A DNA stretch of 64,000 bases from Vibrio proteolyticus NBRC 13287 (GCF_000467125.1 NZ_BATJ01000018.1:1-64000), one strand, 5' to 3'; shown: positions 25,251 through 34,710, counted from the stretch's first letter. The notes: a model not told the origin generated them from the letters alone. Numbers and translations: made by a program.

Positions 25251-28200
25251 ATGACGATTTCGTCCATCCCCCAGTCACTGAGTCCGATGACATTCCCGTT
25301 GCACGGCGCACGTTTGATCGAAGCGTCTGCCGGTACCGGGAAAACGTTCACGATCGCAGGCTTGTATTTGCGGCTGCTTCTGGGGCATGGCGACGAGCAT
25401 AGCCGTCATGCCGTGCCGTTAACAGTAGACCAGATTCTGGTCGTGACCTTTACGGAAGCTGCGACGGCAGAGTTGCGTGACCGTATCCGGCGTCGCATCC
25501 ACGATGCGCGCATTGCGTTTGGTCGTGGTGCCAGCGAGGATCCGGTGATCCAGCCGTTACTTGAACAAGTGTCGGATCACCAGCAGGCACAGACTCTGCT
25601 GCTGCAAGCTGAACGGCAGATGGACGAAGCGTCGGTGTACACGATTCATGGTTTCTGTCAGCGGATGTTGACGCAGAATGCCTTTGAGTCTGGAAGCCGT
25701 TTTAATAACGAGTTCGTGACCGATGAAAGTCACCTTAAAGCGCAAGTGGTGGCGGATTACTGGCGGCGCAACTTTTACCCGCTGCCGCTTCAGTTAGCGG
25801 GTGAAGTGCGCCGTATCTGGAACTCGCCATCGGCGCTGCAGGCAGAGATTGGCGGTTACCTGAGCGGTGCGCCATTGACGTTGGCCACGCCCGCCGGAGA
25901 CGGTGATCTCGCTGCACTTCATCAGCAGAATCTGGAACGTATCAAGGCGTTGAAAGCACAGTGGTGCGAGTGCGCAGACGATTTGCTGACACTGATTGCC
26001 GACTCGGATGTTAACAAACGCAGCTACACCAAAAAATCGCTGCCGCAATGGCTCGACAGTGTCACGGCCTGGGCTCACAGCGAGACCCTCAATTACGACG
26101 TGCCGGACGCTTTGGCCAGGTTTGCTCAACATGCTCTGGATGAGAAGACGCCTAAAGGGACGCCGCCACGCCACGCGGTGTTTGCGGCCATTGAGGCATT
26201 TCTTGCCCAGCCCGTCAGCCTCAAGGCGCCGATGATGGCTCATGCGATCACCTCGTGTCGTACTCTGCTTGCCAGTGCCAAACAGCAGAAACAGTGGCTA
26301 TCGTTTGATGATTTGCTTAGTCAGTTGTCGGCCGCACTCGATCAGGATGAAACGGACGCATTGGCAGAACGCATCCGCACTTTGTACCCGGTGGCGATGA
26401 TTGATGAATTTCAGGATACCGATCCGCTTCAGTACAGTATTTTCAGTCGCATCTATCTGGATCATCCTCAATGCGGTTTGTTTATGATCGGTGATCCGAA
26501 GCAGGCGATCTACGCGTTTCGCGGTGCCGATATCTTTACTTACATCAAAGCCCGTCAACAGGTCCGTGCACACTATACCCTCAATACCAACTGGCGCTCT
26601 TCTGCACAGATGGTTGGGGCGGTGAATCAGATTTTCCAGTATCCGGACAGCGCTTTTATTTACGATGAGGACATTCCCTTTCATCCGGTCGAGCATCGTC
26701 CGGGCGCGGAACAGAGTGTCTGGATGTTAAACGGCCGGGTACAGCCGGCACTGACCTACTGGTTGATGGACGCCGACGACAAACCACTGGCTAAGAATGA
26801 GTACCAGCAGGCCATGGCGGATGCGACGGCCAGTCAGATTCAAACCATTCTGACCGCGGCGCAACAGGGGCAGGCGAGCTTCGCCAGCGGCTCTGGACAA
26901 CAGCCTGTCCGCGCCGGTGACATCGCCGTATTGGTGCGAACGGGCAGTGAAGGTCGTCTGGTAAAACAGGCCCTGGCCAAGCAAGGGATCGCCAGCGTCT
27001 ATTTGTCGAACCGGGACAGTGTTTTTACCAGTGGCGTGGCACCGGATATTCAACGCGTGCTGCAGGCGGTACTGACGCCGGAAAACGATCGCGCTTTGCG
27101 CGCAGCGTTAGCGTCAGAACTGTTTGCGCTGGATGCGGCGTCGCTGGATGCACTCAACAATGATGAAAATGTGTGGGAAAACACGGTCAACGAGTTCAAA
27201 GAGTACCGTAAAATCTGGGTCCAGCGTGGCGTCTTGCCGATGTTGCGTGCGGTGATCAGTAAACGGCATATCGCAGAGCGGTTGCTCGAAGAAGAGCAAG
27301 GCGAGCGGGTAATGACGGATCTGATGCATCTTGGTGAGCTACTGCAACAGGCCAGTCAGGAGATCGACAGTGATCATGGTCTATTGCGCTGGCTGGCTCA
27401 GGCGATCAGTGACGCAGCTAAGGGACTGGGCGGCAGTGATGAACAAATCCAGCGTCTGGAGTCGGAGCGCAACCTGGTGCAGATTGTAACGATCCACAAA
27501 TCGAAAGGACTGGAATACGATTTGGTCTTTCTGCCGTTTGTCTTCAGTTACCGGGAGGCCAGCGAAGGCAAATATTATGATGCGCAGCGTGATCAAACCA
27601 TCCTCGATATCAGTGGCAACGACGCAGCGCTCAAGCAGGCCGATAAAGAGCGTCTGGCGGAAGACTTACGTTTGATTTATGTTGCGCTGACCCGCGCCGT
27701 GTACGCTTGTTTTGTTGGTGCGGCACCGCTGCGTCAGGGACGTTCGACCAAAGAGCCCACCGGTGTGCACCGCTGTGCGATGGGGTATCTGCTGCAAAAC
27801 GGTCAGGAGGGCGGAATCGCCGATCTGAGCCACGCGATTCAGCGTCAGGTTCAGGCACAAGACGGCGTGGTGCTGGCCGAGATACCGGCGTTGCCAGATA
27901 CGCCGTATCAACCACCATCGGCGCATGAAGACAGCCTGACGGCCCGGGAGTTACAGACAGCCGTGGATCGTTTATGGCGGGTAACCAGCTATTCCGCGTT
28001 GGTGAAACAGGGCAGTCATCAAACGGCCCACGACGCCACACTGGAAGTGACTGGCTTTGATATTGATTCGGCCGACGAGCAAGACGAAGGCGAGTTGCAG
28101 ACGCCCGAGCGATCGATCTTTACCTTTCCGCGTGGTGCTCGGCCGGGCACCTTCTTGCACAGTGTGTTCGAAGAGATTGAGTTTACGCAGCCGGCTGACA

Positions 28201-28889
28201 GTGAAGAGAATACCCGGGCGATCACCGAGCTGATGGTCAATGAGCAGTTGGATCCTGAATGGCTGCCAGTGATACAGCGCATGATAACCACAGTACTGGC
28301 GACGCCGTTGGATGGCAAAACATTGTGCCTGAAAGACAAGGCGCCGTCTCAGCGTCTGGTGGAAATGGAGTTTTTGTTACCGATCGAAGTCTTGAGTGCT
28401 GCGGCGCTGAACCGGGTCGTGCAGCGCCATGATCCGCTCTCTGCCAAAGCTGGCGATCTGGGGTTTCACACCGTACAGGGAATGCTCAAAGGGTTTATTG
28501 ATCTGGTGTGTGAACATCAGGGCCGATATTACGTGCTGGACTGGAAGTCCAATCATCTTGGTGATGATGTCAGTTGCTATCAGGGCGAAGCTTTGCAACA
28601 GGCGATGGCTGAACACCGGTATGATCTGCAATATCAGTTGTATGCGTTGGCGTTGCATCGCTTTTTGCGCAGTCGTCTGGCGGATTACGACTATCAGCGC
28701 CATTTTGGAGGCGTGTATTACCTGTTTTTACGTGGCATGGATGGCGATACCCAACACGGGGTCTTTTCAGCCCGGCCGAGCGAAGCGTTTTTGAATGAAA
28801 TGGATCGGTTGATTGACGGACAAACCATTGAAGCGCGGATCAGTGCAGCGGATGGTAACGGAGCGGCTCAGATGGAGCTGGATTTATGA
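25251..28889 (+). CDS. recB: Exodeoxyribonuclease V subunit beta RecB
   Basis: The protein has 1212 residues with the complete RecB layout. A UvrD-type SF1 helicase comes first, with Walker A EASAGTGKTFTIAGLYLRLL (about 23-42), motif II DEFQDTDPLQYSIF, GDPKQAIYAFRGAD, and motif V/VI VQIVTIHKSKGLEY and RLIYVALTRA. A C-terminal nuclease domain (about 930-1200) follows, with GMLKGFIDLVCEHQGRYYVL and the catalytic DWKSNH. It unwinds and degrades double-strand ends and loads RecA after Chi. The TGA overlaps the recD ATG. Confidence 0.97.
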   Translation: MTISSIPQSLSPMTFPLHGARLIEASAGTGKTFTIAGLYLRLLLGHGDEHSRHAVPLTVDQILVVTFTEAATAELRDRIRRRIHDARIAFGRGASEDPVIQPLLEQVSDHQQAQTLLLQAERQMDEASVYTIHGFCQRMLTQNAFESGSRFNNEFVTDESHLKAQVVADYWRRNFYPLPLQLAGEVRRIWNSPSALQAEIGGYLSGAPLTLATPAGDGDLAALHQQNLERIKALKAQWCECADDLLTLIADSDVNKRSYTKKSLPQWLDSVTAWAHSETLNYDVPDALARFAQHALDEKTPKGTPPRHAVFAAIEAFLAQPVSLKAPMMAHAITSCRTLLASAKQQKQWLSFDDLLSQLSAALDQDETDALAERIRTLYPVAMIDEFQDTDPLQYSIFSRIYLDHPQCGLFMIGDPKQAIYAFRGADIFTYIKARQQVRAHYTLNTNWRSSAQMVGAVNQIFQYPDSAFIYDEDIPFHPVEHRPGAEQSVWMLNGRVQPALTYWLMDADDKPLAKNEYQQAMADATASQIQTILTAAQQGQASFASGSGQQPVRAGDIAVLVRTGSEGRLVKQALAKQGIASVYLSNRDSVFTSGVAPDIQRVLQAVLTPENDRALRAALASELFALDAASLDALNNDENVWENTVNEFKEYRKIWVQRGVLPMLRAVISKRHIAERLLEEEQGERVMTDLMHLGELLQQASQEIDSDHGLLRWLAQAISDAAKGLGGSDEQIQRLESERNLVQIVTIHKSKGLEYDLVFLPFVFSYREASEGKYYDAQRDQTILDISGNDAALKQADKERLAEDLRLIYVALTRAVYACFVGAAPLRQGRSTKEPTGVHRCAMGYLLQNGQEGGIADLSHAIQRQVQAQDGVVLAEIPALPDTPYQPPSAHEDSLTARELQTAVDRLWRVTSYSALVKQGSHQTAHDATLEVTGFDIDSADEQDEGELQTPERSIFTFPRGARPGTFLHSVFEEIEFTQPADSEENTRAITELMVNEQLDPEWLPVIQRMITTVLATPLDGKTLCLKDKAPSQRLVEMEFLLPIEVLSAAALNRVVQRHDPLSAKAGDLGFHTVQGMLKGFIDLVCEHQGRYYVLDWKSNHLGDDVSCYQGEALQQAMAEHRYDLQYQLYALALHRFLRSRLADYDYQRHFGGVYYLFLRGMDGDTQHGVFSARPSEAFLNEMDRLIDGQTIEARISAADGNGAAQMELDL

Positions 28890-31018
28890 ATGAGTACACA
28901 ATGAGTGACAATATCATGATGGTGTTACATACGCTGGCTGCACGGGGTAATATCCGCCAGTTGGATGTTCAGTTCGCGGCCTTTATTGCTCGTCAGTGCC
29001 CGGCCAGTGAGCCGGCCGACAAACTGGCACTGCTCAGTGCGATCGTCAGTACTGAGCTGGGGCGCGGGCACATTTGCTTGCCGCTGTTCGATGGGCGTGG
29101 TCAGCCCACGGATTTGGCGGAGCGCCTCGGGCTGTATGGCGAAGACGCTCTGCGCTTCAGTCAAACGTATCTCGACACCGATTGGCCGGCGTTGTTAAGC
29201 CAGGCGTCTCTGGTGGGAAATGGCACGCAACCTCTGCCTTTAGTCTTTGATGGAAAAAGAGTTTATTTACATCGTTACTGGCACTATGAAGTGGCCTTGG
29301 CGGCGCGCTTAAATAGCTTTGGGACACCCATGAGCTTAAAGCCTACAGGTGTCCAAAAGCTCCGTGAGTTGCTGGATCATCTGTTTGCGCGTGATTACCA
29401 CTTTTTATTTCACACGCTGCGTGCCGCGGAACAGCAAGGTAACAGTACGGCGGTGCTGCGTCAGCAACTGGTGTGTGATCACCTGGATGTGATTGCTAGT
29501 GAGACAATTGAATGGGACGCGGTCGAACAGGTGTTGTTGTCAACACGTCAGGTCTCCGATCTACAACGCTTGGACACCCATGTTCCGATGTCGGCGTGCG
29601 TTAACTGGCAGAAAGTCGCGGCTGCGGTTGCACTGACACGCCGTTTCGCTGTGATCTCTGGCGGCCCCGGCACGGGGAAAACCACCACGGTGACCCGTTT
29701 GCTGGCGGCATTGATCGAACAGTCCAGCGAACACGCCGCACACCTGCCAGAGATCAAGCTGGTGGCCCCCACCGGTAAAGCGGCCGCGCGACTGACGGAA
29801 TCCATTGGTCGGGCGGTTGCTCAGCTCCCCGTCAGTCCTGAGCTCAAAGCGGCGATCCCGACGGAATCGAGCACGTTACACCGCTTGTTGGGAGCCATTC
29901 CGGGGAGTGCGGAGTTTCGTCATCATCGTGATAACCCGCTTCACCTCGATATTCTGGTGATTGATGAAGCGTCAATGGTGGATCTGCCCTTGATGTACAA
30001 AGTGGTGGATGCGTTGCCAAAACACGCACGTCTGATCCTGTTGGGGGACAAAGATCAGCTGGCATCGGTGGAAGCCGGGGCCGTATTGGGCGACATTTGT
30101 TCGTTTCATGCGCTGGGTTACAGTGTTGCGCAGGGACAGATACTGGCCCAATTAACCGGATACACGACTCTGACTGGCCACAATCAGCACAGCGGTATGG
30201 CCGACAGTTTGTGTATGCTGCAAAAGAGTTATCGTTTCGATGCCCGCTCCGGTATCGGCCAACTGGCTAAAGCGGTCAATGCAGGTAGTGCGCAAAAAGT
30301 TGATCTGGTTTGGCAGCGCCAATTTGCCGACATTGAACACATGGCGCTCAGCAGCGAACACTATCGCGCCATGATCAACACACTGGTGGAAGAATACAGT
30401 CACTACTTGCACCGCATTGATACGCCGCAATGTGATGACGACGGACAAGTAGAAACCATGAACCACAAAGCCAAAGCGGTGCTGGATACATTCAATCGTT
30501 GTCGGTTGCTGTGTGCAGTACGTGAAGGGGATTTTGGTGTGGCCGGACTCAATCACCGGATAGAGAAGGCGCTGGCCGCCAGAAAACGTATTCAGACGCA
30601 AGATGAGCTGTGGTATCACGGCCGGCCTGTGATGGTCACGCGTAATGACCATGGCCTCGGCTTATACAATGGTGATATTGGCATCTGTATGCGCGATGAC
30701 ACGGAGCCGGAACCCCGGCTGAAAGTGTACTTTGAATTACCGGACGGCAGCGTGAAGTCAGTGTTGCCAAGCCGGGTGCCAGAGCATGAGACGGCGTACG
30801 CAATGACTATTCACAAATCACAGGGCAGTGAGTTTGACTTTACCTTGATGATTTTACCACCAGAGTTCAGCCCGATCCTGACTCGCGAACTGATCTACAC
30901 TGGCATTACCCGGGCAAAAAAACGTCTCGCCTTGTATGCGGATATGCAGGTGTTGAAACGTGGGATTAAAGTTCGGACCGAACGGGCAAGTGGACTGGTT
31001 GAGCGGTTAGGGGAGTGA
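28886..31018 (+). CDS. recD: Exodeoxyribonuclease V subunit alpha RecD
   Basis: The protein has 710 residues, somewhat longer than E. coli RecD (608), with extra length in the middle (about 410-440, QLTGYTTLTGHNQHSGM, and around the 500s). It is an SF1B 5'-3' helicase: Walker A SGGPGTGKTTTVTRLLAAL, motif Ia LVAPTGKAAARLTESIG, motif II VIDEASMVDLPLMYK, motif III LLGDKDQLASVEAGAVLGDI, and C-terminal AMTIHKSQGSEFD with YTGITRAKKRL. Its start overlaps the recB stop by four bases (ATGA), so RecB and RecD are made in step. A second in-frame ATG lies at 28901. Confidence 0.96.
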   Translation: MNEYTMSDNIMMVLHTLAARGNIRQLDVQFAAFIARQCPASEPADKLALLSAIVSTELGRGHICLPLFDGRGQPTDLAERLGLYGEDALRFSQTYLDTDWPALLSQASLVGNGTQPLPLVFDGKRVYLHRYWHYEVALAARLNSFGTPMSLKPTGVQKLRELLDHLFARDYHFLFHTLRAAEQQGNSTAVLRQQLVCDHLDVIASETIEWDAVEQVLLSTRQVSDLQRLDTHVPMSACVNWQKVAAAVALTRRFAVISGGPGTGKTTTVTRLLAALIEQSSEHAAHLPEIKLVAPTGKAAARLTESIGRAVAQLPVSPELKAAIPTESSTLHRLLGAIPGSAEFRHHRDNPLHLDILVIDEASMVDLPLMYKVVDALPKHARLILLGDKDQLASVEAGAVLGDICSFHALGYSVAQGQILAQLTGYTTLTGHNQHSGMADSLCMLQKSYRFDARSGIGQLAKAVNAGSAQKVDLVWQRQFADIEHMALSSEHYRAMINTLVEEYSHYLHRIDTPQCDDDGQVETMNHKAKAVLDTFNRCRLLCAVREGDFGVAGLNHRIEKALAARKRIQTQDELWYHGRPVMVTRNDHGLGLYNGDIGICMRDDTEPEPRLKVYFELPDGSVKSVLPSRVPEHETAYAMTIHKSQGSEFDFTLMILPPEFSPILTRELIYTGITRAKKRLALYADMQVLKRGIKVRTERASGLVERLGE

Positions 31019-31049
31019 GAGGCGTAACCGTCCGTGGTTAGCGCGAATG

Positions 31050-31232
31050 TTATTTGCTGAAGGCACTGGAAAACGAAATGCTGCGGATTTTATAGCGAGC
31101 CTGATAGTTGAGAATAAAGGCTTTTAATCCTTCGTTTACCGGAAATACACAATGTACATCCAGGCCTTCCAGGAACTGGTTGTCAGCCATATCCCAGAAA
31201 CTCTGTATGGAATTACAGATAACGGTTTTCAT
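31050..31232 (-). CDS. Small protein of unknown function
   Basis: From the ATG at 31232 the product has 60 residues (MKTVICNSIQSFWDMADNQF and on to a Ser/Lys-rich end). The frame stays open to 31328, but the extra part looks non-coding and runs into the terminator stem. It contains a helical first half and NYQARYKIRSISFSSAF at the end, with no membrane segment. It sits in the 470-base space between convergent recD and argA. No family was recognised. The ribosome site is weak (AAGAG, about 11 bases upstream). Confidence 0.5.
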   Translation of the reverse strand: MKTVICNSIQSFWDMADNQFLEGLDVHCVFPVNEGLKAFILNYQARYKIRSISFSSAFSK

Positions 31233-31326
31233 AGACGATTTGCTCTTAGTAATTTTTTCTACTTCAAGCAATCCATGCGCGCCCAACTGCGTTAGGCAAA
31301 AAGTCCTATGACCCTGAGGAAATCTC

Positions 31327-31358
31327 AAAAAAACACCAAGTCATCAGACTTGGTGTTT
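31327..31358 (-). terminator. Terminator of argA (minus strand)
   Basis: AAACACCAAGTC pairs with GACTTGGTGTTT around ATCA. Read on the minus strand it is followed by a run of T. It lies about 130 bases after the argA stop codon and upstream of the small 31050-31232 gene. Confidence 0.9.
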
Positions 31359-31488
31359 AGGGTGAGCAAATAATAGTCAATATATCCACTGAAATAAAGT
31401 AAAGTTTGTGTGTGTTTTGTCTGAAATCGGTTTCATTTTGATGTGATGAGAAAAAACAGTGAAATGCCCCGATTGTTTCGCGTTAAGC

Positions 31489-32826
31489 TTAGACTTTGAC
31501 ACATAAAATTTTGGATCGGCGTTGGTAGTTGTACAAACTTTGTTTGGTCATTGGCAGTGCCTCTACGCCGATCTCATAGAAACCTTGTTCACGGAACCAG
31601 TGCAGGCTATGTGTCGTCAGGACGAAAATCCGTTCAATGCCTTCGACTCTTGACTGCTGTTTAATGTGGTTGAGCAGCACCAGCCCGCGGTTGCCATCCC
31701 GGTATTCCGGATGGATCGCCACACAAGCCATCTCAGCCATTTTGTCTTCCCGGTAGGGATACAAGGCCGCACAGCCTATGATCAGGCCGTCTTTTTCAAT
31801 AATGGTAAACTGGTGAATTTCCTGCTCAAGTTGCTCGCGTGAGCGGCGGACCAGTATGCCTTGCTCTTCGAGCGGGCGGATCAGATCGAGAATCCCCCCG
31901 ATATCGTTGATCTGAGCTTTACGTACTTGCTCAGCACTGGCCATGACGATCTGTGTGCCTATGCCATCGAATGAGAACAATTCCTGAAGTAACGCGCCGT
32001 CTTCCTTATAGCTCACCAAGTGGCTGCGCGGCACACCAGCCCGACACGCGGCAATGGAGGCTCGCAGAAAACGCAGTGTGCCGGTACTACCGTCATTGGT
32101 TTGATCGACGCATTCTGCCAAACCTTCTAAAATCCGTTCAGCCTCTTTGGGGAACAGCTCCGCAATGGCATTGCCTTCTTCGTCGATGATTCCTTGCTCG
32201 GAGCAAAAACCAATCAGTTTGTCCGCATTTAATTTAATCGCGACTTGGGTCGCCACTTCTTCAGAGAGCAGGTTAAAACACTCTCCCGTCACGGAGCTGG
32301 CGATTGGGCCGAGCAACACGATTGAGTTCTGGGCTAGGGCGCGATTGATGCCTTCGATATCGATGCGGCGGATTTTGCCACTGTGGCAATAGTCGATACC
32401 ATCATCAACCCCCAGTGGTTGAGCGATGACAAAGTTGCCACTGACCACATTGAGTTCGGTGCCCGCCATAGGGGTGTTGTTGAGGCTCATGGATAATCGG
32501 GCGGTGATGGTGAGCTGCATTTCCCCCGATGCCTGCATCACTAGACGCAACGCCTGTTCATCAGTGATCCGCACGCCTTTGTGGTACGGTGTGCTCACCT
32601 GTTGTGCATCCAGCAGTTGGTTGATTTGCGGGCGTGCGCCGTGCACCAGCACGATCTTGACCCCGAGACTGTGCAGCAGCGCGAGGTCACTGATGATATT
32701 GGTAAAGTTTTTGTCGGCCACGGCTTCTCCGCCGAGCATGATCACCATGGTTTTGCCACGGTGAGCGTTGACGTAAGGGGCTGACTGACGGAATCCTTTT
32801 ACGAGCGCAGTACTTCTGAGTTTCAC
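31489..32826 (-). CDS. argA: Amino-acid N-acetyltransferase (N-acetylglutamate synthase) ArgA
   Basis: The protein has 445 residues. An N-terminal amino-acid-kinase domain (about 20-280; GKTMVIMLGGEAVADKNF, VLVHGARPQINQLL) binds arginine for feedback control. A C-terminal GNAT domain (about 295-435) has IGCAALYPYREDKMAEMACV, VAIHPEYRDGNRGLVLLNHI and the ending VLTTHSLHWFREQGF. It makes N-acetylglutamate from glutamate and acetyl-CoA, the first step of arginine synthesis. Tandem ARG boxes lie just upstream. ATG at 32826 follows CACCAGGTAACGTTTCGTGAA-type sequence with a modest ribosome site. Confidence 0.97.
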   Translation of the reverse strand: MKLRSTALVKGFRQSAPYVNAHRGKTMVIMLGGEAVADKNFTNIISDLALLHSLGVKIVLVHGARPQINQLLDAQQVSTPYHKGVRITDEQALRLVMQASGEMQLTITARLSMSLNNTPMAGTELNVVSGNFVIAQPLGVDDGIDYCHSGKIRRIDIEGINRALAQNSIVLLGPIASSVTGECFNLLSEEVATQVAIKLNADKLIGFCSEQGIIDEEGNAIAELFPKEAERILEGLAECVDQTNDGSTGTLRFLRASIAACRAGVPRSHLVSYKEDGALLQELFSFDGIGTQIVMASAEQVRKAQINDIGGILDLIRPLEEQGILVRRSREQLEQEIHQFTIIEKDGLIIGCAALYPYREDKMAEMACVAIHPEYRDGNRGLVLLNHIKQQSRVEGIERIFVLTTHSLHWFREQGFYEIGVEALPMTKQSLYNYQRRSKILCVKV

Positions 32827-32838
32827 GAAACGTTACCT

Positions 32839-32877
32839 GGTGAATTTATATGTTGAAATATTGTCTTTTTATTCACT
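32839..32877 (-). promoter_or_regulatory. Tandem ARG boxes (ArgR operator) of argA
   Basis: Two 18-base ArgR boxes with 3 bases between them fit here. The first core, TGAATTTATATGTT, has a perfect left half; the second, TGTCTTTTTATTCA, has a perfect right half (consensus TGAAT-N4-ATTCA). Cores are 7 bases apart, the classical spacing for one ArgR hexamer. They lie 13-51 bases before the argA start codon. Confidence 0.7.
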
Positions 32878-33100
32878 GCTAAGCAAGCGATATTTCATCG
32901 TGAAAATAAAAAAGTGCAAGCCGGATTCTGCCAACCAGCGACTTGATTTAGAATAACGCCAGCCAAGGTTAAGTCTGGCACCATCCCAGGGCAGAGAGCT
33001 GCCAGAAAAAAGAGAGACCATCATCAAAAGCGACACGACTTTATCTGAAACCCTCCCGAGTCGGAGACTGAGCAAACGCACGCTCATTGAGCGTGGTCTG

Positions 33101-33457
33101 ATGTTGTTGGTGGCATGCGGCCTGATCGCGGTCGCACTGCTGTATAACCAGGTTTATGCTCAGTTGTCGGAGCGGCTGCACCCCAAGCAGGCTGTGTACG
33201 GCACTTGGGTGGAGCAGAACGTGGCCAGTTATGCCAGCGACCGTTTTACCCTCGGGCCGGAAGGGGTCAGTCAGGCTGGGCGGGTGCTGACCACGCGCTA
33301 TGATTTTGATGGCCGTTATGTCATGTTTGCCACCGCTCAGCGTGAATATCGCTTTCAGCTACTCAATGATGAATTGACAGAAATGAGGTTGATTTCTCAG
33401 AACTATTACCAACCTGTGTATCGATTGTCAGGAAAATTCAAAAAAAACCTCCGCTAA
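33101..33457 (+). CDS. DUF2850 family membrane-anchored protein
   Basis: The product has 118 residues from the only ATG (33101). One hydrophobic helix at the start (MLLVACGLIAVALLYNQVY) is followed by a beta-rich soluble part (YGTWVEQNVASYASDRFTLG onward). From memory this is the DUF2850 family, seen in Vibrio near argA and mltA; its function is unknown. The frame stays open back to about 32955, and the segment directly upstream encodes a plausible basic N-tail (SKRTLIERGL), yet it holds no ATG, GTG or TTG. The true start is therefore uncertain. The protein should sit in the inner membrane facing the periplasm. Confidence 0.75.
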   Translation: MLLVACGLIAVALLYNQVYAQLSERLHPKQAVYGTWVEQNVASYASDRFTLGPEGVSQAGRVLTTRYDFDGRYVMFATAQREYRFQLLNDELTEMRLISQNYYQPVYRLSGKFKKNLR

Positions 33458-33465
33458 CCATTTCG

Positions 33466-33525
33466 CAATTGTGTTCCTTTTGAGAGTTTGTCATCCTCAG
33501 CGCAACTCAACAAAGGAACCCAATT
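33466..33525 (+). promoter_or_regulatory. Hairpin covering the mltA ribosome-binding site
   Basis: The leader segment AATTGTGTTCCTTT (33466-33479) is complementary to AAAGGAACCCAATT (33512-33525) at 13 of 14 positions, and an inner stem pairs GAGTT (33484-33488) with AACTC (33504-33508). The right arm contains the mltA Shine-Dalgarno AAAGGAAC and ends one base before the GTG start. Folding would hide the ribosome site. There is no T run, so it is not a terminator. Confidence 0.65.
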
Positions 33526-33526
33526 C

Positions 33527-34636
33527 GTGCTTAAACAACTCCTCCCGCTTACCGCGGCTGTATTGATCTTCGGTTGTGCGCAGCAACCAACCGATGAACT
33601 TGGCAAGCAGCCGGCTTCGAAAACACTTCCGCAATTGCTTAACCAGGTGGATGAGGTGCAAACCAACACCCCGCGGGACTATACCCAGTTTGCCGCTCAG
33701 GCGCAGGCCGTGGTCGATCGTTCACCGTCGATGGCGAAGATCTATCAGCCACTGTATGCCAAACTGAATGAATGGGTCCTGCAAAGTGGCGATCCGGAAG
33801 AATTGAGCCGCTATGGTATTGAGCTGGCTCAGTTGGGCGGTGCGGATAAAAAAGGCAATGTGCTGTTTACTGGCTACTACTCACCGGTGATGGAACTGCG
33901 TCATCAACCGGACGCCGTCTACAAATATCCGGTGTATGGCAAACCAAACTGTGGCAGTCAGTGTCCGACCCGCGCCGCGATTTATAATGGTGCTCTGCAA
34001 GGCCAGGGACTTGAGCTGGGTTATGCCGCCAATCTGATTGATCCCTTTATGATGGAAGTGCAGGGCAGCGGTTTCGTCCATTTTGAAGATGACGACACGC
34101 TGGAGTACTTTGCCTATGCGGGTAAAAACAATCGGGCCTATGTGAGCATCGGCCGGATTCTGATCGAACGTGGTGAAGTGAAACGCGAAGACATGTCGAT
34201 GAAAGCCATTCGTGACTGGGTGATGAAACAAGATGACGCGACCGTGCGCGAATTGTTAGAGCAGAATCCGTCTTACGTATTCTTCGCGCCAAAAGCCGAT
34301 GCGCCGGTGACGGGGTCGGCTGGTATTCCTCTGTTGCCGATGGCGTCGGTGGCCGGTGATCGATCCATTTTTCCGATGGGGACTCCGATTCTGGCGGAGG
34401 TGCCTCTGCTGAATGCTGACGGTACCTGGAGTGGAGCACATCAGCTGCGCTTGTTACTGGTGCTTGATACCGGCGGGGCGGTGAAGAAAAACCATCTGGA
34501 TCTCTATCACGGGATGGGGCCACGTGCCGGACTGGAAGCGGGTCACTACAAGCATTTTGGCCGGGTGTGGAAATTAGGGCTGGATGGCTCAGCAACGCAA
34601 GCGCCTTGGGCGCTGCCACCAGAAAAGCGACAATAA
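33527..34636 (+). CDS. mltA: Membrane-bound lytic murein transglycosylase A (MltA)
   Basis: The protein has 369 residues from the GTG at 33527, chosen because AAAGGAAC lies 8-15 bases upstream and the result is a clean lipoprotein signal, MLKQLLPLTAAVLIFGC with the lipobox cysteine at 17. It is an outer-membrane lipoprotein that cleaves glycan strands to 1,6-anhydromuropeptides. The MltA beta-barrel domain is seen as LFTGYYSPVMELRHQPD, and the 3D domain as RLLLVLDTGGAVKKNHLDLY with catalytic Asp candidates and YHGMGPRAG. The stop is followed by a terminator. Confidence 0.94.
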   Translation: MLKQLLPLTAAVLIFGCAQQPTDELGKQPASKTLPQLLNQVDEVQTNTPRDYTQFAAQAQAVVDRSPSMAKIYQPLYAKLNEWVLQSGDPEELSRYGIELAQLGGADKKGNVLFTGYYSPVMELRHQPDAVYKYPVYGKPNCGSQCPTRAAIYNGALQGQGLELGYAANLIDPFMMEVQGSGFVHFEDDDTLEYFAYAGKNNRAYVSIGRILIERGEVKREDMSMKAIRDWVMKQDDATVRELLEQNPSYVFFAPKADAPVTGSAGIPLLPMASVAGDRSIFPMGTPILAEVPLLNADGTWSGAHQLRLLLVLDTGGAVKKNHLDLYHGMGPRAGLEAGHYKHFGRVWKLGLDGSATQAPWALPPEKRQ

Positions 34637-34658
34637 ACAGACCCTAGACATTTCAACC

Positions 34659-34690
34659 AAGAGTGCGTATAAAACGCACTCTTTGTTTTT
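34659..34690 (+). terminator. Terminator of mltA
   Basis: AAGAGTGCGT pairs with ACGCACTCTT around ATAAA and is followed by TGTTTTTG. It begins 22 bases after the mltA stop and shows that the upstream-extended start of the next open frame (34663) is not used. Confidence 0.9.
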
Positions 34691-34710
34691 GTACCCTTCG
34701 GACTTCAGAA

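Noticed and set aside
34663..34710. Upstream ATG start for tcdA
   Set aside because: It lies inside the mltA terminator stem and the added residues do not fit the family.
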